Below are positions 48,421 through 58,986 of a stretch of DNA of 64,000 nt, piece after piece. The position numbers were made by a program, and so were the translations under genes. Under the pieces are notes generated by a model. The model was not told the DNA's origin, made no database searches, and was given only the letters and a program-made list of their open reading frames with translations. The first letter of the stretch is position 1; every line of letters starts with the position of its first letter. This DNA is from Delphinus delphis (taxonomy: Eukaryota > Chordata > Mammalia > Artiodactyla > Delphinidae), in NCBI RefSeq assembly GCF_949987515.2, contig NC_082694.2, positions 45,904,451-45,968,450 of the forward strand, written 5' to 3'.

Positions 48421-48672
48421 GTTAGGGGACGGGGACGGTTTAGGGTCCAGGTGAGGGTACGACAAAGCTTTAGGGGGAGCGTACGTGTGAGGGCGCGGGT
48501 TAGTGTTAGCATACGGGTTAGGATTAGGGTCCAGGTGAGGGTACGACAACGCTTTAGGGAGAGCGTACGTGTGAGGGCGCGGGTTAGTGTTAGCGTACGG
48601 GTTAGGATTAGGGAACGGTTGGGGGTCAGGCTTCAGGGAAGGGTTAGGGTTAGGGTTCGGGCTAGGGTTAGG
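48421..48672 (+). repeat. 252-bp fused block (one and a half monomers)
   Basis: Hexamers 1-18 (48,421-48,528) run straight into hexamer 5 of the next monomer (GTCCAG at 48,529). Exactly 14 hexamers, 84 bp, are missing. The join looks like an exchange between ATTAGG (18) and TTTAGG (4), which are equivalent blocks if the monomer is an 84-bp dimer. Confidence 0.9.
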
Positions 48673-50015
48673 GTTAGGGGACGGGGACGGTTTAGGGTCC
48701 AGGTGATAGTACGACAACACTTTAGGGGGAGCGTACGTGTGAGGGCGCGGGTTAGTGTTAGCGTACGGGTTAGGATTAGGAGACGGGTGAGGGTCAGGCT
48801 TCGGGGAAGGGTTAGGTTTAGGGTTCGGGCTAGGGTTAGGGTTAGGGGACGGGGACGGTTTAGGGTCCAGGTGAGGGTACGACAACGCTTTAGGGGGAGC
48901 GTACGTGTGAGGGCGCGGGTTAGTGTTAGCGTACGGGTTAGGATTAGGGGACGGCTGAGGGTCAGGCTTCGGGGAAGGGTTAGGGTTAGGGTTCGGGCTA
49001 GGGTTAGGGTTAGGGGACGGGGACGGTTTAGGGTCCAGGTGAGGGTACGACAACGCTTTAGGGGGAGCGTACGTGTGAGGGCGCGGGTTAGTGTTAGCGT
49101 ACGGGTTAGGATTAGGGGACGGCTGAGGGTCAGGCTTCGGGGAAGGGTTAGGGTTAGGGTTCGGGCTAGGGTTAGGGTTAGGGGACGGGGACGGTTTAGG
49201 GTCCAGGTGAGGGTACGACAACGCTTTAGGGGGAGCGTACGTTTGAGGGCGCGGGTTAGTGTTAGCGTACGGGTTAGGATTAGGGGCCGGGTGATGGTCA
49301 GGCTTCGGGGAAGGGTTAGGGTTAGGGTTCGGGCTAGGGTTAGGGTTAGGGGACGGTGACGGTTTAGGCTCCAGGTGAGGGTACGACAATGCTTTAGGGG
49401 GATCGTACGTGTGAGGGCGCGGGTTAGTGTTAGCGTATGGGTTAGGATTAGGGGACGGGTGAGTGTCTGGCTTCGGGGAAGGGTTAGGGTTAGGGTTCGG
49501 GCTAGGGTTACGGTTAGGGAACGGGGACGGTTTAGGGTCCAGGTGAGGGTACGACAACGCTTTAGAGGGAGCGTACGTGTGAGGGCGCGGGTTAGTGTTA
49601 GCGTACGGGTTAGGATTAGGGGACGGGTGAGGGTCAGGCTTCGGGGAAGGGTTAGGGTTAGGGTTCGGGCTAGGGTTAGGGTTGGGGACGGGGACGGTTT
49701 AGGGTCCAGGTGAGGGTACGACAACGCTTTAGGGGGTGCGTACGTGTGAGGGCGCGGGTTAGTGTTAGCGTACGGGTTAGGATTAGGGGACGGCTGAAGG
49801 TCAGGCTTCGGGGAAAGGTTAGGGTTAGGGTTCGGGCTAGGGTTAGGGTTAGGGGACGGGGACCGTTTAGGGTCCAGGTGAGGGTACGACAACGCTTTAG
49901 GGGGAGCGTACGTATGAGGGCGTGGGTTAGTGTTAGCGTACGGGTTAGGATTAGGGGACGGCTGAGGGTCAGGCTTCGGGGAAGGGTTAGGGTTAGGGTT
50001 CGGGCTAGGGTTAGG

Positions 50016-50183
50016 GTTAGGGGACGGGGACAGTTTAGGGTCCACGTGAAGGTACGACAACGCTTTAGGGGGAGCGTATGTGTGAGGGCGCGGGTTAGTG
50101 TTAGCGTATGGGTTAGGATTAGGGGACGGGTGAGGGTCTGGCTTCGGGGAAGGTTTAGGGTTAGGGTTCGGGCTAGGGTTACG
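50016..50183 (+). repeat. Chimeric monomer at the duplication junction
   Basis: The left part (CAGTTTAGGGTCCACG, GTGAAGG, CGTATGTG) equals the monomer at 60,330-60,497. The right part (CGTATGGG, GTCTGGC, then TTACGGTTAGGGAACGG) equals the monomer at 39,702-39,869. The switch lies in 50,080-50,108, hexamers 11-16, with no gap or loss of hexamer register. This is what an in-register unequal exchange would leave. Confidence 0.85.
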
Positions 50184-50855
50184 GTTAGGGAACGGGGACG
50201 GTTTATGGTCCAGGTGAGGGTACGACAACGCTTTAGGGGGAGCGTACGTGTGAGGGCGCGGGTTAGTGTTAGCGTACGGGTTAGGATTAGGGGACGGGTG
50301 AGGGTCAGGCTTCGGGGAAGGGTTAGGGTTAGGGTTCGGGCTAGGGTTAGGGTTAGGGGACGGGGACGGTTTAGGGTCCAGGTGAGGGTACGACAACGCT
50401 TTAGGGGAAGCGTACGTGTGAGGGCGCGGGTTAGTGTTAGCGTACGGGTTAGGATTAGGGGACGGCTGAGGGTCAGGCTTCGGGGAAGGGTTAGGGTTAG
50501 GGTTCGGGCTAGGGTTAGGGTTAGGGGACGGGGACTGTTTAGGGTCCAGGTGAGGGTACGACAACGCTTTCGGGGGAGCGTACGTGTGAGGGCGCGGGTT
50601 AGTGTTAGCGTACGGGTTAGGATTAGGGGACGGCTGAGGTTCAGGCTTCGGGGAAGGGTTAGGGTTAGGGTTCGGGCTAGGGTTAGGGTTAGGGGACGGG
50701 GACGGTTTAGGGTCCAGGTGAGGGTACGACAACGCTTTAGGGGGAGCATACGTGTGAGGGCGCGGGTTAGTGTTAGCGTACGGGTTAGGATTAGGGGACG
50801 GGTGAGGGTCAGGCTTCGGGGAAGCGTTAGGGTTAGGGTTCGGGCTAGGGTTAGG

Positions 50856-53800
50856 GGACGGGGACGGGGACGGTTTAGGGTCCAGGTGAGGGTACGACAA
50901 CGCTTTAGGGGGAGCGTACGTGTGAGGGCGCGGGTTAGTGTTAGCGTACGGGTTAGGATTAGGGGACGGCTGAGGGTCAGGCTTCGGGGAAGGGTTAGGG
51001 TTAGGGTTCGGGCTAGGGTTAGGTTTAGGGGACGGGGACGGTTTAGGGTCCAGGTGAGGGTACGACAACGCTTTACGGGGAGCGTACGTGAGAGGGCGCA
51101 GGTTAGTGTTAGCGTACGGGTTAGGATTAGGGGACGGGTGAGTGTCAGGCTTCGGGAAAGGGTTAGGGTTAGGGTTCGGGCTAGGGTTAGGGTTAGGGGA
51201 CGGGGACGGTTTAGGGTCCAGGTGAGGGTACGACAACGTTTTAGGGGGAGGGTACATGTGAGGGCGCGGGTTAGTGTTAGCGTACGTGTTAGGATTAGGG
51301 GACGGGTGAGGGTCAGGCTTCGGGGAAGGGTTAGGGTTAGGGTTCGGGCTAGGGTTAGGGTTAGGGGACGGGGACGGTTTAGGGTCCAGGTGAGGGTACG
51401 ACAACGCTTTAGGGGGAGCATACGTGTGAGGGCGCGGGTTAGTGTTAGCGTACGGGTTAGGATTAGGGGACGGGTGGGGGTCAGGCTTCGGGGAAGGGTT
51501 AGGGTTAGGGTTCGGGCTAGGGTTAGGGTTAGGGGACGGGGACGGTTTAGGGTCCAGGTGAGGGTACGACAACGCTTTAGGGGGAGCGTACGTGTGAGGG
51601 CGCGGGTTAGTGTTAGCGTACGGGTTAGGATTAGGGGACGGCTGAGGTTCAGGCTTCGGGGAAGGGTTAGGGTTAGGGTTCGGGCTAGGGTTAGGGTTAG
51701 GGGACGGGGACGGTTTAGGGTCCAGGTGAGGGTACGACAACGCTTTAGGGGGAGCGTACGTGTGAGGGCGCGGGTTAGTGTTAGCGTACGGGTTAGGATT
51801 AGGGGACGGGTGAGGGTCAGGCTTCGGGGAAGGGTTAGGGTTAGGGTTCGGGCTAGGGTTAGGGGACGGGGACGGGGACGGTTTAGGGTCCAGGTGAGGG
51901 TACGACAACGCTTTAGGGGGAGCGTACGTGTGAGGGCGCGGGTTAGTGTTAGCGTACGGGTTAGGATTAGGGGACGGCTGAGGGTCAGGCTTCGGGGAAG
52001 GGTTAGGGTGAGGGTTCGGGCTAGGGTTAGGGTTAGGGGACGGGGACGGTTTAGGGTCCAGGTGAGGGTACGACAACGCTTTACGGGGAGCGTACGTGAG
52101 AGGGCGCAGGTTAGTGTTAGCGTACGGGTTAGGATTAGGGGACGGGTGAGTGTCAGGCTTCGGGAAAGGGTTAGGGTTAGGGTTCGGGCTAGGGTTAGGG
52201 TTAGGGGACGGGGACGGTTTAGGGTCCAGGTGAGGGTACGACAACGTTTTAGGGGGAGGGTACATGTGAGGGCGCGGGTTAGTGTTAGCGTACGTGTTAG
52301 GATTAGGGGACGGGTGAGGGTCAGGCTTCGGGGAAGGGTTAGGGTTAGGGTTCGGGCTAGGGTTAGGGTTAGGGGACGGGGACGGTTTAGGGTCCAGGTG
52401 AGGGTACGACAACGCTTTAGGGGGAGCATACGTGTGAGGGCGCGGGTTAGTGTTAGCGTACGGGTTAGGATTAGGGGACGGGTGGGGGTCAGGCTTCGGA
52501 GAAGGGTTAGGGTTAGGGTTCGGGCTAGGGTTAGGGTTAGGGGACGGGGACGGTTTAGGGTCCAGGTGAGGGTACGACAACGCTTTAGGGGGAGCGTACG
52601 TGTGAGGGCGCGGGTTAGTGTTAGGGTACGGGTTAGGATTAGGGGACGGCTGAGGTTCAGGCTTCGGGGAAGGGTTAGGGTTAGGGTTCGGGCTAGGGTT
52701 AGGGTTAGGGGACGGGGACGGTTTAGGGTCCAGGTGAGGGTACGACAACGCTTTAGGGGGAGCGTACGTGTGAGGGCGCGGGTTAGTGTTAGCGTACGGG
52801 TTAGGATTAGGGGACGGGTGAGGGTCAGGCTTCGGGGAAGGGTTAGGGTTAGGGTTCGGGCTAGGGTTAGGGGACGGGGACGGGGACGGTTTAGGGTCCA
52901 GGTGAGGGTACGACAACGCTTTAGGGGGAGCGTACGTGTGAGGGCGCGGGTTAGTGTTAGCGTACGGGTTAGGATTAGGGGACGGCTGAGGGTCAGGCTT
53001 CGGGGAAGGGTTAGGGTTAGGGTTCGGGCTAGGGTTAGGGTTAGGGGACGGGGACGGTTTAGGGTCCAGGTGAGGGTACGACTATGCTTTATGGGGAGCG
53101 TACGTGTGAGGGCGCGGGTTAGTGTTAGCGTATGGGTTAGGATTAGGGGACGGGTGAGGGTCTGGCTTCGGGGAAGGTTTAGGGTTAGGGTTCGGGCTAG
53201 GGTTACGGTTAGGGAACGGGGACGGTTTATGGTCCAGGTGAGGGTACGACAACGCTTTAGGGGGAGCGTACGTGTGAGGGCGCGGGTTAGTGTTAGCGTA
53301 CGGGTTAGGATTAGGGGACGGGTGAGGGTCAGGCTTCGGGGAAGGGTTAGGGTTAGGGTTCGGGCTAGGGTTAGGGTTAGGGGACGGGGACGGTTTAGGG
53401 TCCAGGTGAGGGTACGACAACGCTTTAGGGGAAGCGTACGTGTGAGGGCGCGGGTTAGTGTTAGCGTACGGGTTAGGATTAGGGGACGGCTGAGGGTCAG
53501 GCTTCGGGGAAGGGTTAGGGTTAGGGTTCGGGCTAGGGTTAGGGTTAGGGGACGGGGACTGTTTAGGGTCCAGGTGAGGGTACGACAACGCTTTCGGGGG
53601 AGCGTACGTGTGAGGGCGCGGGTTAGTGTTAGCGTACGGGTTAGGATTAGGGGACGGCTGAGGTTCAGGCTTCGGGGAAGGGTTAGGGTTAGGGTTCGGG
53701 CTAGGGTTAGGGTTAGGGGACGGGGACGGTTTAGGGTCCAGGTGAGGGTACGACAACGCTTTAGGGGGAGCATACGTGTGAGGGCGCGGGTTAGTGTTAG

Positions 53801-54887
53801 CGTACGGGTTAGGATTAGGGGACGGGTGAGGGTCAGGCTTCGGGGAAGCGTTAGGGTTAGGGTTCGGGCTAGGGTTAGGGGACGGGGACGGGGACGGTTT
53901 AGGGTCCAGGTGAGGGTACGACAACGCTTTAGGGGGAGCGTACGTGTGAGGGCGCGGGTTAGTGTTAGCGTACGGGTTAGGATTAGGGGACGGCTGAGGG
54001 TCAGGCTTCGGGGAAGGGTTAGGGTTAGGGTTCGGGCTAGGGTTAGGTTTAGGGGACGGGGACGGTTTAGGGTCCAGGTGAGGGTACGACAACGCTTTAC
54101 GGGGAGCGTACGTGAGAGGGCGCAGGTTAGTGTTAGCGTACGGGTTAGGATTAGGGGACGGGTGAGTGTCAGGCTTCGGGAAAGGGTTAGGGTTAGGGTT
54201 CGGGCTAGGGTTAGGGTTAGGGGACGGGGACGGTTTAGGGTCCAGGTGAGGGTACGACAACGTTTTAGGGGGAGGGTACATGTGAGGGCGCGGGTTATTG
54301 TTAGCGTACGTGTTAGGATTAGGGGACGGGTGAGGGTCAGGCTTCGGGGAAGGGTTAGGGTTAGGGTTCGGGCTAGGGTTAGGGTTAGGGGACGGGGACG
54401 GTTTAGGGTCCAGGTGAGGGTACGACAACGCTTTAGGGGGAGCATACGTGTGAGGGCGCGGGTTAGTGTTAGCGTACGGGTTAGGATTAGGGGACGGGTG
54501 GGGGTCAGGCTTCGGGGAAGGGTTAGGGTTAGGGTTCGGGCTAGGGTTAGGGTTAGGGGACGGGGACGGTTTAGGGTCCAGGTGAGGGTACGACAACGCT
54601 TTAGGGGGAGCGTACGTGTGAGGGCGCGGGTTAGTGTTAGCGTACGGGTTAGGATTAGGGGACGGCTGAGGTTCAGGCTTCGGGGAAGGGTTAGGGTTAG
54701 GGTTCGGGCTAGGGTTAGGGTTAGGGGACGGGGACGGTTTAGGGTCCAGGTGAGGGTACGACAACGCTTTAGGGGGAGCGTACGTGTGAGGGCGCGGGTT
54801 AGTGTTAGCGTACGGGTTAGGATTAGGGGACGGGTGAGGGTCAGGCTTCGGGGAAGGGTTAGGGTTAGGGTTCGGGCTAGGGTTAGG
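50856..54887 (+). repeat. Six-monomer higher-order repeat in the second large copy
   Basis: GGACGG triplets start at 50,856, 51,864, 52,872, 53,880 and 54,888, again exactly 1,008 bp apart. Each lies 10,314 bp after its partner in the first block. This is the same array carried along by the large duplication. Confidence 0.92.
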
Positions 54888-56904
54888 GGACGGGGACGGG
54901 GACGGTTTAGGGTCCAGGTGAGGGTACGACAACGCTTTAGGGGGAGCGTACGTGTGAGGGCGCGGGTTAGTGTTAGCGTACGGGTTAGGATTAGGGGACG
55001 GCTGAGGGTCAGGCTTCGGGGAAGGGTTAGGGTGAGGGTTCGGGCTAGGGTTAGGGTTAGGGGACGGGGACGGTTTAGGGTCCAGGTGAGGGTACGACAA
55101 CGCTTTACGGGGAGCGTACGTGAGAGGGCGCAGGTTAGTGTTAGCGTACGGGTTAGGATTAGGGGACGGGTGAGTGTCAGGCTTCGGGAAAGGGTTAGGG
55201 TTAGGGTTCGGGCTAGGGTTAGGGTTAGGGGACGGGGACGGTTTAGGGTCCAGGTGAGGGTACGACAACGTTTTAGGGGGAGGGTACATGTGAGGGCGCG
55301 GGTTAGTGTTAGCGTACGTGTTAGGATTAGGGGACGGGTGAGGGTCAGGCTTCGGGGAAGGGTTAGGGTTAGGGTTCGGGCTAGGGTTAGGGTTAGGGGA
55401 CGGGGACGGTTTAGGGTCCAGGTGAGGGTACGACAACGCTTTAGGGGGAGCATACGTGTGAGGGCGCGGGTTAGTGTTAGCGTACGGGTTAGGATTAGGG
55501 GACGGGTGGGGGTCAGGCTTCGGGGAAGGTTTAGGGTTAGGGTTCGGGCTAGGGTTAGGGTTAGGGGACGGGGACGGTTTAGGGTCCAGGTGAGGGTACG
55601 ACAACGCTTTAGGGGGAGCGCACGTGTGAGGGCGCGGGTTAGTGTTAGCGTACGGGTTAGGATTAGGGGACGGCTGGGGGTCAGGCTTCGGGGAAGGGTT
55701 AGGGTTAGGGTTCGGGCTAGGGTTAGGGTTAGTGGACGGGGACGGTTTAGGGTCCAGGTGAGGGTACGACAACGCTTTAGGGGTTAGCGTACGTGTGAGG
55801 GCGCGGGTTAGTGTTAGCGTACGGGTTAGGATTAGGGAACGGGTGGGGGTCAGGCTTCAGGGAAGGGTTAGGTTTAGGGTTCGGGCTAGGGTTAGGGTTA
55901 GGGGACGGGGACGGTTTAGGGTCCAGGTGAGTGTACGACAACACTTTAGGGGGAGCATACGTGTGAGGGCGCGGGTTAGTGTTAGCGTACGGGTTAGGAT
56001 TAGGGGACGGCTGAGGGTCAGGCTTCGGGGAAGGGTTAGGGTTAGGGTTCGGGCTAGGGTTAGGGTTAGGGGACGGGGACGGTTTAGGGTCCAGGTGAGG
56101 GTACGACAACGCTTTAGGGGGAGCGTACGTGTGAGGGCGTGGGTTAGTGTTAGCGTACGGGTTAGGATTAGGGGACGGGTGAGGGTCAGGCTTCGGGGAA
56201 GGGTTAGGGTTAGGGTTCGGGCTAGGGTTAGGGTTAGGGGACGGGGACGGTTTAGGGTCCAGGTGAGGGTACGACAACGCTTTAGGGGGAGCGTACGTGT
56301 GAGGGTGCGGGTTAGTGTTAGCGTACGGGTTAGGATTAGGGGACGGCTGAGGGTCAGGCTTCGGGGAAGGGTTAGGATTAGGGTTCGGGCTAGGGTTAGG
56401 GTTAGGGGACGGGGACGGTTTATGGTCCAGGTGAGGGTACGACAACGCTTTAGGGGGAGCGTACGTGTGAGGGCGCGGGTTAGTGATAGCGTACGGGTTA
56501 GGATTAGGACACGGCTGAGGGTCAGGCTTCGGGGAAGGGTTAGGGTTAGGGTTCGGGCTAGGGTTAGGGTTAGGGGACGGGGACGGTTTAGGGTCCAGGT
56601 GAGGGTACGACAACGCTTTAGGGGGAGCGTACGTGTGAGGGCGCGGGTTAGTGTTAGCGTACGGGTTAGGATTAGGGGACGGCTGAGGGTCAGGCTTCGG
56701 GGAAGGGTTAGGGTTAGGGTTCGGGCTAGGGTTAGGGTTAGGGGACGGGGACGGTTTAGGGTCCAGGTGAGGGTACGACAAAGCTTTAGGGGGAGCGTAC
56801 GTGTGAGGGCGCGGGTTAGTGTTAGCGTACGGGTTAGGATAAGGACACGGGTGAGGGTCAGGCTTCGGGGAAGGGTTAGGGTTAGGGTTCGGGCTAGGGT
56901 TAGG

Positions 56905-57048
56905 GTTAGGGGACGGGCACGGTTTAGGGTCAAGGTGAAGGTACGACAACGCTTTAGGGGGAGCGTACGTGTGAGGGCGCGGGTTAGAGTTAGCGTACGG
57001 GTTAGGATTTAAGGAAGGGTTAGGGTTAGGGTTCGGGCTAGGGTTAGG
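56905..57048 (+). repeat. 144-bp monomer, third occurrence
   Basis: This is the copy of 46,591-46,734 carried by the second 10,314-bp unit, with the ATTTAA junction at 57,007-57,012. Confidence 0.9.
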
Positions 57049-58224
57049 GTTAGGGGACGGGGACGGTTTAGGGTCCAGGTGAGGGTACGACAACGCTTTA
57101 GGGGGAGCGTACGTGTGAGGGCGCGGGTTAGTGTTAGCGTACGGGTTAGGATTAGGGGACGGGTGAGGGTCAGGCTTCGGGGAAGTGTTAGGGTTAGGGT
57201 TCGGGCTAGGGTTAGAGTTAGGGGACGGGGACGGTTTAGGGTCCAGGTGAGGGTATGACAACGCTTTAGGGGGAGCGTACGTGTGAGGGCGTGGGTTAGT
57301 GTTAGCGTACGGGTTAGGATTAGGGGACGGCTGAGGGTCAGGCTTCGGGGAAGGGTTAGGGTTAGGGTTCGGGCTAGGGTTAGGGTTAGGGGACGGGGAC
57401 GGTTTAGGGTCCAGGTGAGGGTACGACAATGATTTAGGGGGAGCGTTCGTGTGAGGGCGCGGGTTAGTGTTAGCGTACGGGTTAGGATTAGGGGACGGCT
57501 GAGGGTCAGGCTTCGGGGAAGGGTTAGGGTTATGGTTCGGGCTAGGGTTAGGGTTAGGGGACGGGGACGGTTTAGGGTCCAGGTGAGGGTACGACAACGC
57601 TTTAGGGGGAGCGTACGTGTGAGGGCGCGGGTTCGTGTTAGCGTACGGGTTAGGATTAGGGGACGGGTGAGGGTCAGGCTTCGGGGAAGGGTTAGGTTTA
57701 GGGTTCGGGCTAGGGTTAGGGTTAGGGGACGGTGACGGTTTAGGGTCCAGGTGAGGGTACGACAAAGCTTTAGGGGGAGCGTACGTGTGAGGGCGCGGGT
57801 TAGTGTTAGCGTACGGGTTAGGATTATGGGACGGCTGAGGGTCAGGCTTCGGGGAAGGGTTAGGGTTAGGGTTCGGGCTAGGGTTAGGGTTATGGGACGG
57901 GGACGGTTTAGGGTCCAGGTGAGGGTACGACAACGCTTTAGGGGGAGCGTACGTGTGAGGGCGCGGGTTAGTGTTAGCGTACGGGTTAGGATTAGGGGAC
58001 GGCTGTGGGTCAGGCTTCGGGGAAGGGTTAGGGTTAGGGTTCGGGCTAGGGTTAGGGTTAGGGGACGGGGACGGTTTAGGGTCCAGGTGAGGGTACGACA
58101 ACGCTTTAGGGGGAGCGTATGTGTGAGGGCGCGGGTTAGTGTTAGCGTACGGGTTAGGATTAGGGGACGGGTGAGGGTCAGGCTTCGGGGAAGGGTTAGG
58201 TTTAGGGTTCGGGCTAGGGTTAGT

Positions 58225-58398
58225 GTTAGGGGACGGGGACGGTTTAGGGTCCAGGTGAGGGTACGACAACGCTTTAGGGGGAGCGTACGTGTGAGGGCGC
58301 GGGTTAGTGTTAGCGTACGGGTTAGGATTAGGGGACGGGTGAGGGTCAGGCTTCGGGGAAGGGTTAGGTTTAGGGTTCGGGCTAGGGTTAGGGTTAGG
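58225..58398 (+). repeat. 174-bp monomer, second occurrence
   Basis: This is the copy of 47,911-48,084 in the second 10,314-bp unit, again with three GTTAGG blocks before GGACGG. Confidence 0.9.
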
Positions 58399-58734
58399 GT
58401 TAGGGGACGGGGACGGTTTAGGGTCCAGGTGAGGGTACGACAAAGCTTTAGGGGGAGCGTACGTGTGAGGTCGCGGGTTAGTGTTAGCGTACGGGTTAGG
58501 ATTAGGGGACGGCTGAGGGTCAGGCTTCGGGGAAGGGTTAGGGTTAGGGTTCGGGCTAGGGTTAGGGTTAGGGGACGGGGACGGTTTAGGGTCCAGGTGA
58601 CGGTACGACAACGCTTTAGGGGGAGCGTACGTGTGAGGGCGCGGGTTAGTGTTAGCGTACGGGTTAGGATTAGGGGACGGGTGAAGGTCAGGCTTCGGGG
58701 AAGGGTTAGGTTTAGGGTTCGGGCTAGGGTTAGG

Positions 58735-58986
58735 GTTAGGGGACGGGGACGGTTTAGGGTCCAGGTGAGGGTACGACAAAGCTTTAGGGGGAGCGTACGT
58801 GTGAGGGCGCGGGTTAGTGTTAGCATACGGGTTAGGATTAGGGTCCAGGTGAGGGTACGACAACGCTTTAGGGAGAGCGTACGTGTGAGGGCGCGGGTTA
58901 GTGTTAGCGTACGGGTTAGGATTAGGGAACGGTTGGGGGTCAGGCTTCAGGGAAGGGTTAGGGTTAGGGTTCGGGCTAGGGTTAGG
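58735..58986 (+). repeat. 252-bp fused block, second occurrence
   Basis: This is the copy in the second 10,314-bp unit. The junction of ATTAGG to GTCCAG is at 58,842/58,843. Confidence 0.9.

Larger units (their letters stand above)
39766..50079 (+). repeat. 10,314-bp tandem duplication, copy 1
   Basis: Sequence from 39,766 to 50,108 matches 50,080 to 60,422 at a constant offset of 10,314. Comparing translations in several frames and checking landmarks, I found one substitution (G at 43,984, T at 54,298). The unit is 1,719 hexamers, or 61.4 monomers. It contains the 1,008/3,024-bp higher-order repeat (to about 45.1 kb) and then an irregular segment holding one 144-bp monomer, one 174-bp monomer and one 252-bp fused block. 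The left limit is set by a mismatch at 39,765 (C here, T at 50,079), the right by a mismatch at 50,109. Confidence 0.92.
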
